64,000 bases of DNA from Pleurostoma richardsiae (Eukaryota; Ascomycota; Sordariomycetes; Calosphaeriales; Pleurostomataceae): contig JANBVO010000015.1 of assembly GCA_030052745.1 (NCBI GenBank), positions 1-64,000 on the forward strand, written 5' to 3'. The notes below the pieces were generated by a model. It was not told the origin of the DNA and made no database searches. It saw only the letters and a program-made list of their open reading frames with translations. Both the position numbers and the translations under genes were made by a program. Shown in pieces: positions 1-10,415 of the stretch. Each line of letters starts with the position of its first letter. Position 1 is the stretch's first letter.

Positions 1-2113
1 GTCCGCCCCTCCTGCACGACGCAGTAGGTGGTGACTGCCTCGATGGCATTATCCCTCCGTCGGTAGTGGCCCTCGACGGTGGTCTCGACCGGGGCGGTGG
101 GGGCGGTGAGCGCGGCGACCAGGCGCTTTTGCGCCGGGAGCTGCGGGCGACGGGCGGCATCGGCCGCGATGGGTTTGGCGAAACCAATGCCCCGCAGCTG
201 GCGCCTGATATCGTCGACGGCCTGCTCGTCCGTCCACTCGTCTGATGCGCTCCCGAAGCTCCCTCCTGAGCGTCTGCTTGGCGTTCCGGAGCTTGCGGCG
301 CGTATTCAGGTACCGCGCCGAGTCCTGTGGCAGTCCTCGGAGCTCGCTGGTCAGCTTCCTGACCAGGGGGTGGGTGAGGACGGACGCCGACTGCTCCGCG
401 GTCAGGTTCAGCGGGCGGCGCTTGCTGATCGAGTGGGCGACGCTGCAGGACTGCTTGACCAGGGCCTGCTGCGGCGTGCGGCCGCGCAGGAGAGCCCACG
501 GGTCCGCGCAGATCTCGCGTCCGAGGTAGTGTTTCTGGAACGGGTTCGAGTTGGCGTGGCCCAGCATGAGGTTGCGAAGCGCATCGCTGACACTCCCTGC
601 ATTACAGTCAGCTGACGCGATCCAGTGGCGGGAAGGGGGATCGGGACAGACCGCTCTGGTCAAACTCGTTGCCTGCGTTGTAGCGCAGGTTGTACGGGAT
701 CGTGCCTATCTCGAGGCCCATGATCTCGCCGACCTTCTTGGTCCACGCCGCCATCATGGCGTAGGTGATGGGTTGCGTCGGGGACATGTCGTACCCGGTC
801 AGGGTCCGGACGGCGCGGCGGAACAGGCACACATCGTGCAGGTCGCGCCGCAGGGGTATGCGCAGCTCGAGCTCGTCCGGGTGGATGTCCAGGCTGTCCA
901 GCTGCCGGGGCGAGACGAGCTCGGGCTCCCGGAACGCGCGGTGTCGGAAGAGGATGCCCAGGAGAAAGACGTGGTGGCTGAGAAGCAGCGACGGGTCGAA
1001 CATGGTCTCGGGGAGCGGAATGGTGTTTCTGGCACGCACGTCAGTATATACAGATGAGATCCAAACCCAGGCACGGCGGCCCGAGCCTTCGTGGCGGCAC
1101 ACCTACGCATCCTTGGCACCGAGGTACGTCTTGGTGAACTCCAGCGTGAACTTGACCATGATGTTGTGTGGTCCGCCCTCCGGGTCTCTCGACAGCACGA
1201 CCCGTATGTCACCGAACCGGAGCCGCAGAATGGACTGCGGTCGAGAGCCGGCGGGCGCCAGCAGGAGGAGGAACAGCGCGGCCAGGATGCGGATCTCCCC
1301 GAGCTCGAACGACTTCTCGGTCGTGCTCAGCGTCGTCTCGACCTGGTCCTTGAGGCTGTCGATCGTCATGCAGCGGTTCTTCCTCCGCTGGCTGCTCAGC
1401 TTGTGCTCCGTGGCCAGCTTCCTCAGGACCTGCCCATGTCAGCGAGCGCCCACGTCCGTCCTACCAGTCAGGCCATGGACTCACCTTGTGCATCCTGCGG
1501 TTCAACTTCGGGTCGAGCTTCTCGCTCGTGGCCCGCTCGTACACCAGCCGGAACTGCTTCCAGTCCGTCCCCAGAGAGCTCTTCTTCTTGGTGCCCTTCT
1601 TCTTCCGCCCTCCCTTTCCGACCTTCTGGTTGAGCAACCATTCGAAGAACTGTCGGAGCCTCCCGAGAGATACCGACTGGAAGCATTCCTTCGGCTCGCG
1701 CTTGAGGACTTTGATGCAGAAGCTGAGAGATCGGGATCGTCAGTTACGGTCTAGACAGGAGTGTGTGGAGAGCTGGGGAGGGAGGGAGGGGCTCACAATG
1801 TCCATTGCTCCTCGATCCGATCCAGTTGCTTTCTAGTGTCTGTGCAGTAGCCGTCGTCGTCGTCGTCGGCGTCTTCGTCGAACTCCGCTTCCCCCCGCTG
1901 GTAGTATTCCGGCGGGTGGACGTTCCCCTTGAGGATCTGGTCCTCGATGCTGTCATCGTCCTCGACGCCATCGCCATCGTTAGCGTCGAGGAGCTCCACG
2001 TCAGTGGCTTCGGTGCCGGAGCAGAACGCTTCGTCTTCGTCAAAGAGGTCGTCTTCAGACGACGACGACCCAGTGCTGTAGTCATCGTCGGTCAAGAGGT
2101 CGAGGCGTGCCAT
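1..2113 (-). pseudogene. DUF3435 tyrosine recombinase (Starship captain-like), 3' end off window, apparently frameshifted
   Basis: Five exons read on the minus strand: 2113-1797, 1722-1485, 1429-1107, 1028-652 and 596 to beyond base 1, all with GT-AG introns that join in frame. The product starts MARLDLL, has an Asp/Glu-rich leader with an ILKGNVHPPEYYQRGE-type segment, then a DUF3435 core. Visible tyrosine-recombinase motifs are an Arg in GSRPQSILRLRFGDI, a Tyr-x-x-Arg in PYNLRYNAGNEF and a Tyr in NPFQKHYLGR. This order fits the R-Y-R-Y tetrad described for captains of Starship giant transposons. In exon 5, the frame encoding RRELRERIRR stops matching the family near base 240-250, while the neighbouring frame continues with DEWTDEQAVDDIRRQ and then VEGHYRRRDNAIEAV, which is DUF3435-like. 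This suggests a one-base loss, either real decay or a sequence error. About 615 residues lie inside the window. The family also has copies that are not captains, so mobility is inferred. Confidence 0.8.
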
Positions 2114-2555
2114 GCTGTGTATGAATCGGCGGGCTAAATGTGACAGTGAAGGACAGAGAGCGACGGCCGCTGCGAGACGCGAACTGGTGGGACAAAGACA
2201 GACGGAAGAGAGAGGGAGCCCGCTGTCCCGTCCGGCTGGGACAGCCCTTAAGAGTCAAAGAGGGAGCCATTTTCGGCGCCCATCAGTAGTGGTGCAACAC
2301 TTGGTTGTGAAAGAGGAACGAGGTCTGCGCCGGTCAGCAAGCGGAGCTGTGCAGAGGGGGACGAATTCAGGGACCCAGGCCCCGGAGGGGAAGCGGTACT
2401 TAACTCTGGACGGCGGTACTTCGACCAGTACAGACAGGTACACAGAAGAGACTCGTTGTGGAGCCGCTGGACCCCGCGGACCAATGCCTCGCTGGCACCC
2501 GGGCCGTCGGGCTGGCAGGCAAAACCCGCCCAAATAGGTGCCAAAACCGTCGCCT
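2114..2555. other. 5' flank of the DUF3435 gene
   Basis: About 440 bases of GC-rich DNA between the recombinase start codon and the A/T island. It would hold the promoter and, if the gene is a captain, one element end. I saw no convincing terminal inverted repeat or target-site duplication, and short ORFs here have no family resemblance. Confidence 0.5.
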
Positions 2556-2832
2556 CAAATACTTTAGTAGTAATATATTTTATAGTTTATTATAATTAAA
2601 TTATTATAATTTCTTTTTAAAAATTTTACTTACTTTTTTAACTTACTTTAATAAATTAAAATTATTATTAATATTTTTAAAAATAGTTAAACATATTATA
2701 ATAATATTAATAAAATTAAATTTATAATTAATAAAAACTTTAATTAATAAAAAAAGCTTAGATTATTATATTTAGCTAAGCTTATACTTAGTTATCTAAA
2801 CGTTATATCTATATTAATACTTCTTATAATGC
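2556..2832. repeat. Extremely A/T-rich island, RIP-like
   Basis: This stretch is made almost wholly of A and T (only scattered G or C), while both sides are GC-rich. The boundaries are abrupt: the left at about 2556 and the right at the stop codon of the membrane protein gene. An 8-bp inverted repeat AAGCTTAG/CTAAGCTT lies at 2754-2783 with a 14-base loop. Such islands in ascomycetes usually mark repeats mutated C-to-T by repeat-induced point mutation. The original repeat is no longer recognisable. Confidence 0.75.
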
Positions 2833-3953
2833 TTACTCCTGCGCCGCAGTTCCAAGATCATTAGAGATCTCCTCGAACGGCCTAGGTGAAGAAGATCCAA
2901 CTTTGTTACGTCGTTTCGTTTCTAAGGACCAGCGGCGCTTCTCTTCTCTAAGAGCACGACGAACCCAATGAACGGTAATGAGCGTCCAGACAGTGGCAAA
3001 AACCAATGGGCTACCCCAACCTTTCAGATTGGATACTACGTTAGCTGGAGGCGGCGCGCTTTTGTGCGAGGCTAACGGTTAAGGACACTGCGACTTACCG
3101 ACTCCGTATGCTACCTCCTGCTTAACAGTCCAAATGACAACAAGTGTGCCTACCCCATCTAAGAATGCTCCTATACCCCAGAACCAATTTATGCCAGCAA
3201 TTAGCCGTCGGAACGATGGACTAGCCTTGTATCGAGCCATGAGCCTCGTCCTGTAACTCTGACCTGCGCCGCCGTCGACGGCAACAACATCTTCGATCAG
3301 TGTGAACACTAGCGGCGGTGTTCTCTCGCCCTTCGCTACCGAGCTAATCCGGAAGGGGGCCACCCTGCCGGTTGCGTTTGCCAAGCCGGTAGCAAGAAGC
3401 TGCAGCCCAACCTGGATAAAGAAGAGAGGCACAGGAATGGCAAGCGGTCTGACAAGGGGCTCATGTGGGATGGAGGCACCTATAAGGATAGCCGTCATGA
3501 CGGTGTAGCCGAAACTTAGGGTCATGTGGGTGAAGTCGAAGCGCCATCGTCGCCCGCCGAGGGGCCGATATGTATCGGCGGGAAGGCAGAGTTTCCACGA
3601 TCGCAAAGCGAATTCAATACCTGTGACAAGCCCGAAGAAGGAGGTTATGATTGCGAATACTGGGCAGATCAAGAAGTGTCAGTAAGGCCCCTTTCTTGAA
3701 CTTCGAGCTCCCGGCTCGGGGGGGAAATGCCTGTCCGGTTGGGTCCGGGGAACTCACAGATGCCATGCCTGAGGCTGGTGCCAAACCATAGACCGTAGTA
3801 GAGAGCGATAGGGAGGAGGCTCGACTCGACAATCAGGAGAGTAGAGACGATTGACAACTTCGTTTTATGGTCCCGAAGATTGTAGTTCAGCCTGGGCAGC
3901 CCCGGAACCTCCGGCGTCTGGGCAATGGACGAGGCGCTCTCGGACTCCGCCAT
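2833..3953 (-). CDS. Multi-pass membrane protein, function unknown
   Basis: Three exons: 3953-3758, 3659-3099 and 3035-2833, with GTGAGT and GTAAGT donors, giving 319 residues. The start chosen is the ATG of MAESESAS. An in-frame ATG at 4247 would add 98 residues that look like untranslated leader (Pro/Arg-rich, no helix). About six to seven hydrophobic helices follow: one ending near LYYGLWFGTS, one around FFGLVTGIEFALRSW, one around GYTVMTAILIGAS, one around PVPLFFIQVGLQLLATGL, one or two around NWFWGIGAFLDGVGTLVVIW, and a last one in exon 3 around PLVFATVWTLITVHW. The C-terminus is basic and then acidic. I recognise the general pattern of a fungal integral membrane protein but no named family. 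Its stop codon abuts the A/T island, so its 3' UTR must lie in that DNA. Confidence 0.8.
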
Positions 3954-6299
3954 TGTTTCCCGGACGGCCGGGGCCCGCGGGGGGAGAGAGAGCGGTGGCA
4001 GGATGCAGCTGGCAGCGACTAGGAGGCCCGAAGAGAGGGCGGTGCGGACGAGGGGTAGCCGTCCAGAAGGGACAATACTCTCTGAATCGTAGACGGCGGC
4101 GTGATTAGGCTGGCGCAAAGCTGCAGTGGTCCTCCATTGAGGCGTTTTTGCCTTTGCCTCTGATGGTTCTGCCTGCCCGCGTGCTGGTCGGTTCGGGCCG
4201 GCGGAGCCGACTGGGACACTCGTTCCCAGAGCGAAAGAAGAGGGCAAGGTCCTTGAAAAGTCGTGGGTGTCCGAAACAGCCGACAGATGGTGAGACTTCG
4301 GCAGACCTCTCCGGATCCTCTCGGGTATGAGGGTTTAGGGTGACAGGTGTGTAAAAGGGAAACAGATAGGCCCGGCTGGGGACACGACACAAACCTCCAG
4401 ACTAAAGCACGTCGGAGCGGGACCTAATATGAATTCTGGACATCGCGGGGTGGCGACAAAGGCTGAGGATCCCTTGTCTCTTTATGCGTAGGAACTTTGC
4501 CCTCCCCTGTATTGCGATTACTTGACTGGCGGTCCAGGACCCATATTATTTCCCCGGAGGTCTAGAATTCCCCGTTGCGCGGCTTGTCTTACGTCACCGA
4601 GGGAGCGTCTCCGCCGGCCAAGCCCCTGGGCGGCCCATTCCGGTTGTGACGTAGAGAAGACGTCGGCCCACGCCAGCACGGGCGGATCTGGCAACGCAAC
4701 GGTCGGGGGCGTTACATCTCTGCACTCACCATATCTCCTTCCAACGGATAACGGTCGCGTCCTGGGACGTATTCGGGTGGGGGAGGAGGAGGAAAACGTT
4801 TGGAATATTGAAGGGTGCCCGCGCCTGCAGAGTAGCTCCCCAGTTATCTCTCGCCACAATCAAGCCGCACACATGTCGCGTGCGACAAAGACCGTCGTCG
4901 GGCTCTCTTTCCTATGAGCAACGCCGGGTATAGACCAGCAACCGACTTGCGCCTGTAGTGAGCCCACAGAGTGTTTGGCCGCTGAGACCGCATGACTGCC
5001 AGGGTACGCCTGATGTCTCCTATCAGACCCCTGACACGAATGTCCGCGGATGGCTTTTATGAAAGCTGGAGCTTTCTCCAGAGTGCGGTAGACATAAAAT
5101 ACTGTATCTCGAGGTCTACCTATGTTCAAGGAACGTCTATTATGACCCTAAGCTGTTTTTCTGACGCGTAGTTAACATCTCTTGCCTGCGCTGGTTTCGA
5201 AGCGTCCTTTGCGCCAGGGACAGCTAGGAACGGACGAGAGCTTCAACCTCAAGTGGTCAATGGCAGGTTTAGGTCGTACGGGCGTGGCTCAAAAGGTTGT
5301 GGATCTTTGCTGAGGATTGCTCTGCTTAGACTACCTGCCTAAGCCTCAAGTGGTCTCCTCCTCGGCCCTAGATCTTGTTGCAGCTGGATGACCTTGGAGA
5401 CAGCACCTGCTGCTCCTGCACCGCTTCTACATTGTTGCGCAGTAACTTGACAAGCGCATGCCTCGGTAATTGCGCCATGTCTGCAGACACATTGCCTCGC
5501 CAAGAATGGATAAATACGCTCCTACATTGCGTTCGGGGGCACTACCTGGTTTTCGGGCAAGACGATATCACCACCGTTGTTAGAAGTGTGGTGGCGGGGC
5601 TATGCCGGATATTGCCGTGGCTCTTGCCAGAGGAGGCGCTATTAGAGTCAAGGACGAAAAGCTAGAACCAGGCCGTAGAGGGTGTGGATTCTGACGGCCT
5701 CTGGTGGACGGGCAGGACGTTGAGGGTGAAGAGGGAACTGCACGAGTGCGAGCACCTGTTTGCTTTGCCAGACACCGAAGTCCCATAATGGTGTTGCAAG
5801 CAGAGTGCCAGAAGACACCCAATCTGTCTTTACGGTCTGCGACCTGATATGAAGTATCCCTAGGTTGCCGTGGACTCCTCCAGACCTAGCCGGGAAGCTC
5901 GTGAAGTATCTCAGACGGCTCCGTATAGGCGACACAGTATTCGTACATTGGCCTTTAGGAGAATATGCCCAGCTACGGCGTTACTGGCCGACTCATGTGA
6001 TCCACATCTCCAAAGAGCGCCTCGTGCGTACCCATAGGGCGCGTTTGCTGCTGCTACCTTAGATCATACTAGGCCATAGCCTGCATGCTTCGCTAAGGGC
6101 GCTCTTGTGTATTCCTAGTCGTTTAGACGTCAATGCTGAAGCTTACACTATGCGATCAGGCCGATGCAAGTTAGCCTCTGTCGACAACCAGCAGTCGATA
6201 TCCTTATGTAGATACTCAGGATTGGGAAAGGAATTCGTCTTCTACCGAAGAGATGCGTGCTGTGTGCGGGTCTCTCCCCTCTAACCATAATGATTGCCT
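3954..6299. other. Gene-poor interval, 2.3 kb
   Basis: No ORF here resembles a family I know or continues through plausible splice sites. The first 450 bases probably hold the leader and promoter of the membrane protein gene. A 65-codon frame at 5865-6062 looks mildly coding-like but stands alone. The 12-base word CCTCAAGTGGTC occurs twice, near 5248 and 5346. Confidence 0.5.
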
Positions 6300-8609
6300 C
6301 TATGGCTTCATATCCTCCAGGGAGACTTTGTCAAGGCCATCGTCAACTCCCGCCGCCAGATCGTGTGGTCCCGGGAGCTGCGATAGTTGGTACGATAGGG
6401 TATTCACTGCTTGTGGCGAACTTGGCAAGTGACTGGATAGCGAGCGGTCCCTTCCATTCTCATAGGATGGATCAGATGCTTCACGCGCGCTCGGCACTGG
6501 ATGTGATAGTGAGATCTCCACCGCTTCGTCCCGCTGATCCCGAAAGCCGGCGCGATAGTCCTTGACCTGTACCAGCCACTTCACGAGGACCCTCATCAGG
6601 TGCATCTTGTCGATGGGCTTCGGAACGTAATCGTCCATGCCACGCTCAAGGCAGCGCTCCCGATCCCCTTTCAAAGCATAGGCAGTCATGGCGATGATTG
6701 GCACGCGGATCCCACTGTCTCTTATCTGGGAAGTGGCATCATACCCGTCGACGATGGGCATATTGATGTCCATAAGGACGGCGTCGTAGGAGGCGGGCTT
6801 CGCCCGCACCATGCTCACGGCCTCGGCGCCGTTTGAAGCTAGGTCAACATTCTTGAAACCGGCAGATCGCAGGATCCCTAAGATGACCTTCTGGTTGATG
6901 ATGTTATCCTCTACAACCAAGAGGCTCGTAGTCGGGGCAACTTCTTCTAACATCGTTCGTGGATCGGCAGTATCTTTCATCCCCACAGGCTGCTGAGGTA
7001 CAAGTTGGCGACTGGTTAGATCTCCCTCCCAGGTGTGAACCTGGACCAGGTCCGTGATCTTTTTGAAGTTGGCAGTAAACCAGAAAACGCTTCCTTGACG
7101 CTCCGGGTTCGGCCGGTAGCCAATTAGCCCCCCCATCAGCTCTATCAGCGACTTTGCGATTGATAGGCCGAGACCCGTACCTTTATAGCGCTTTCTCGTC
7201 GTATTGTCAAACTGCATGAAAGGAGTGAACAGCGAGGTTGCAGCGGGCTCAGGGATCCCGATGCCCGTGTCTACGACTTCAGTGAAGACCATGTAGCTGT
7301 CTTCGCTTTCGTGCTGTACTAATGCCCTGACACGTATGTAGCCACCTTCAGTAAATTTGACCGCGTTGCTGATGATGTTTTGAAGGATTTGGCGGTAGCG
7401 CAGGGGATCGCCCTGAACAGACTTCGGTAAGTCGGGTGACAAAAATAGTTCGAAATGAACGGCAGGTGGTAACGTTGTCTGGGCACTGCGAACGACGGAC
7501 GTGATGATGCTCGCGATGCCCACGACGTCAGAATTGATGGAGAACGTTCCCGAGGCAAGCTTGGAATAGTCGAGTATATCATTGATCACCTGCAATAAAA
7601 CGTCGCCGGACTCATGTATGAGATTTGCGAGATCTCGCTGGCTCTCCGCTAGGGGCATATCAAGCAGCAGGGCACACGCTGAGAGCATGCCGTGCATAGG
7701 CGTACGTATCTCGTGGCTCATATTGGCGAGGAAGTCTGATTTAAGCTTCTCGCTCTCCTCGTAGGCGGCGATAAGGCGGGACTCGGCAGCCTTTCTCTCA
7801 GTTAAATCGCGCGTGACCTTTCCGAAGCCAACATGGACGCCGTCCTTATAGACTGCAGTGATGATGACATTGGCCCAGAAGCGGCTGCCATCTTTCCGAT
7901 ACCGCCAGCCCTCATCTTCTACTCGACCTTCGCGTAGGCAGATCTCTAACTCCATTTTGGGTTTTTCTGCCTCGAGGTCTTCCTTGCCATAGAAGATAGA
8001 GAAATGTTTACCGATAATCTCCTCCTTCGTGTAACCCTTGTGGAGTTCGGCACCGCTGTTCCAAGTTGCGATATTCCCATTCGTATCGAGTAGGAAGATA
8101 GCATAGTCTTTGACAGCCTGCACAAGGATGCGGAAGGCTTCGTCAGTAGAGAGGCCAGTCTGCGCGAGCTCACCTTCTCCTAAGGAAGTCGGTGTCTGCT
8201 GCCACTCGAGAAACAGGGCGACCAAGACGTCCTCTTTGAAGATGGGTATGACGCGCGACGTCCACTTTGTGGGCACGCCGCGGAGACTGATAAAAATGGG
8301 GCGGCTCGTGTACTCAGACCGAACCGCGATAGCTTCGTCTATGGCCTTCTCAATGATATCTGGATCAGCCGCCCTTGCCGGGTAGGCTTTGTGGGAGAGG
8401 AAGAGGCGGAGGTGTTGGCCAAGGCACTGTTCCAAGGTGATTTCCCAGGCGCGTAGAAAGCGCGATGACACTCTGGCTATGCGGCGATCAGGCGATAGAA
8501 TCACAGTCGAAATCGGTGACAGATCGTATAACTCGTCCAGATCAGGAACGTCAGAGTGGGACTCGGGGTGCCTTGTCGGGAGCGGCGTGGGGCTCGGCAA
8601 TGAGTCCAT
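6300..8609 (-). CDS. Hybrid histidine kinase with two PAS domains and a receiver domain
   Basis: Single-exon gene of 769 residues with ATG at 8609. Domains in order: a first PAS-like region at about 25-135; a PAS/PAC domain at about 155-275 (TRDLTERKAAESR at its end); a HisKA dimerisation domain with phospho-acceptor His299 in FLANMSHEIRTPMHG; an HATPase domain with N-box Asn415, DTGIGIP at 447-453 and GTGLGL at 477-482; and a receiver domain from about 562 with acidic pair Glu567-Asp568, phospho-acceptor Asp614 in LMDINMPIVDGYDA and Lys664 in YVPKPI. All catalytic residues of a His-Asp phosphorelay are present. It would pass phosphate to an Ypd1-type HPt protein. There is no transmembrane segment, so it is probably cytosolic. 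Size and layout resemble the Fos-1/TcsA type of fungal kinases, but the group assignment is a guess. Confidence 0.95.
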   Translation of the reverse strand: MDSLPSPTPLPTRHPESHSDVPDLDELYDLSPISTVILSPDRRIARVSSRFLRAWEITLEQCLGQHLRLFLSHKAYPARAADPDIIEKAIDEAIAVRSEYTSRPIFISLRGVPTKWTSRVIPIFKEDVLVALFLEWQQTPTSLGEGELAQTGLSTDEAFRILVQAVKDYAIFLLDTNGNIATWNSGAELHKGYTKEEIIGKHFSIFYGKEDLEAEKPKMELEICLREGRVEDEGWRYRKDGSRFWANVIITAVYKDGVHVGFGKVTRDLTERKAAESRLIAAYEESEKLKSDFLANMSHEIRTPMHGMLSACALLLDMPLAESQRDLANLIHESGDVLLQVINDILDYSKLASGTFSINSDVVGIASIITSVVRSAQTTLPPAVHFELFLSPDLPKSVQGDPLRYRQILQNIISNAVKFTEGGYIRVRALVQHESEDSYMVFTEVVDTGIGIPEPAATSLFTPFMQFDNTTRKRYKGTGLGLSIAKSLIELMGGLIGYRPNPERQGSVFWFTANFKKITDLVQVHTWEGDLTSRQLVPQQPVGMKDTADPRTMLEEVAPTTSLLVVEDNIINQKVILGILRSAGFKNVDLASNGAEAVSMVRAKPASYDAVLMDINMPIVDGYDATSQIRDSGIRVPIIAMTAYALKGDRERCLERGMDDYVPKPIDKMHLMRVLVKWLVQVKDYRAGFRDQRDEAVEISLSHPVPSAREASDPSYENGRDRSLSSHLPSSPQAVNTLSYQLSQLPGPHDLAAGVDDGLDKVSLEDMKP

Positions 8610-9137
8610 CTCGGGATTTCCGGTCTGCCAACCTGTCTTTCCTTACGAGACCCGGGCGATGCATGCCAGAAGAAGCGGGAATGTACGGGGACTGGCGTCT
8701 CAAGGAGATAAGAAAACCGGCATCGTCGTTTATTTTGTTTTACCTTGGATTTTTTTTTTCCTGCGCGGCTGTCCGGAGAAGGTCCTCGAAAAGTCTGCGG
8801 CGACAGAGAGAGTGAAGGTTCGTTCGTTCCCCTCGATGCGCGGCTGAAGCGAGGCAGGTACCTTGGTAGGTACATACCTGCGCGATCGTGTGCATGCCAG
8901 ATCTTGGTGATGTCACCGTTTATCGAAGCCCCCAAACACGGCAAGCACTCGGGTACAGTACCTAGGTAGGTACCTTTGCGCACCTGATACATGATCACGT
9001 GGATGCGAGACGGGTACCTCTGGATACTCGGCAGTGTCGAGAGATCGCGTATCCACTCCGAACAAGACGCGTCAGGAAGGGCCTCGGGGACGATAACCCA
9101 GCAGCAATCTCACATCGATTGATCACTTTTCGCCAAG
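8610..9137. promoter_or_regulatory. Shared upstream region of the kinase and dynactin p25 genes
   Basis: A 528-base divergent intergenic region. It contains a run of about 11 T at 8749-8759 and a cluster of GGTAGGTAC/TACCTAGG words at about 8856-8974. No TATA-like element stands out. Confidence 0.5.
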
Positions 9138-9908
9138 ATGTCGCGGAGACCCCCGAGAGGTGAATATATTGAGACGGTGCGCACCTTTCCTCCTCGGATG
9201 ACATTTGGGATGCCACAGCGTCGGGCTGACTGCTTATTCGGGTCGCGTGCAGGACACGGGTAACAAGGTCGCTCGAAAGGCTACCCTAGTCGGTACCCAG
9301 AACATCATGCTGGGCGGCAAGACGGTCATCCAGCCTGAGGTGATGATCCGCGGCGACCTTGCACGCTTCGCACAGTCAGTGCCGCCTGCCGGCTCCGGCG
9401 CCCGCGGGTCTAGTTCCGTAGGCCCCGCTCCCGTGAACAATACTGCCGTCGCCATCGGCCGATACTGCTTTCTTAGCCGGGGCTGCTGCTTGCGTCCGCC
9501 TGGCCGCATGTATAAAGGGTTAGCCATCCATTTCCGTCAGATCTGTCTCATGATCCGTGTACTAAAGGCTATTTTGCCTCGTTCTGTAGAGCTTTCACCT
9601 ACATGCCCCTGCGCATTGGCGATCATGTCTTCGTCGGCCCGGAATCTGTCGTCCAAGCCGCATCTATCGGGAATCACGTCCATATCGGGCAGAGTGTCGT
9701 CATCGGCGAGTTCGCAATCATCAAGGATTACGTTCGCATTATCGATGGATGTGTCATTCCCCAAAACATGGTCATCCCGAGCTTCAGCATCGTCGCTGGT
9801 CAACCCGCCAGGATCATCGGCGAGATCCCAGAAGGCGGCCATGAGGCCTTCGAGCTACGAGACCTATACAAATCCGTCGGGAACACCCCACAGTCTCAGC
9901 CTACCTGA
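9138..9908 (+). CDS. Dynactin subunit p25 (DCTN5/Ro-12 type)
   Basis: Three exons: 9138-9176, 9253-9518 and 9590-9908, giving 207 residues. The first exon encodes MSRRPPRGEYIET and joins DTGNKVARKATLVG, the usual start of p25. The rest shows left-handed beta-helix hexapeptide repeats (QNIMLGGKTVIQ, IGRYCFLSRG, IGNHVHIGQSVVIGE) and the tail SFSIVAGQPARIIGEIPEG. p25 sits at the pointed end of the Arp1 filament in dynactin and helps dynein engage early endosomes in fungi. A Pro/Gly/Ser-rich insertion of about 20 residues lies at roughly 55-76, between RGDLARFAQ and NNTAVAIGRYC; it interrupts a helix turn and is not in the mammalian protein as I know it. Transcription diverges from the kinase gene. 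Confidence 0.93.
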
Positions 9909-10415
9909 AGAGAGGTTCCTCTTTTGAATTAAACGCGGTCATCAGCGTCTTCGAGCATATTCCCGCCCATGGTCTGGATATACTAGCCGGTATTAGGCAC
10001 CCTGTCATAGGGCAGGGCTTAGGACTGACTGGCTAACCCTTCGACATCCGTCTGGCATTGTCGTGCAGTTGAGCTAGCCTCCAAAAGCGGCCCCGGCCAT
10101 GCTTGTTTTTTCTTTTCGTTTTTTTTGGGGGGAACATTTTTAGAGCCATCGCTGTCGCCGACTTTCACGCCATTTGGAGGCATCGAGTGGTGTCTAAAAT
10201 ATTGGACCAGTTGTATTCAAAGTAAGGAGGGTGTCTCTGCGTCTACATGCATGGTGTATTAACGGGGAATAGCACCAGGGAGAATAACAACCAGTCGATA
10301 TTGTACACTCGGGCTAGGACTACTTTCGCCGCCGTACAAATACAGTTCCGACCTAGGCGAGATCAACGTACGTGTCACGCCTTGTGCAGCCGCCGTGGCA
10401 GAAGATAGATCCTTC
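9909..10415. other. Convergent 3' flanks
   Basis: About 500 bases between two convergent genes. It holds T-rich and G-rich runs at 10108-10134 that may serve as 3'-end signals. No gene is seen. Confidence 0.4.

Noticed and set aside
765-1754. 329-codon plus-strand frame
   Set aside because: Lies opposite spliced exons of the DUF3435 gene, is Arg/Ser-rich and has no domain; a shadow of GC-rich coding DNA.
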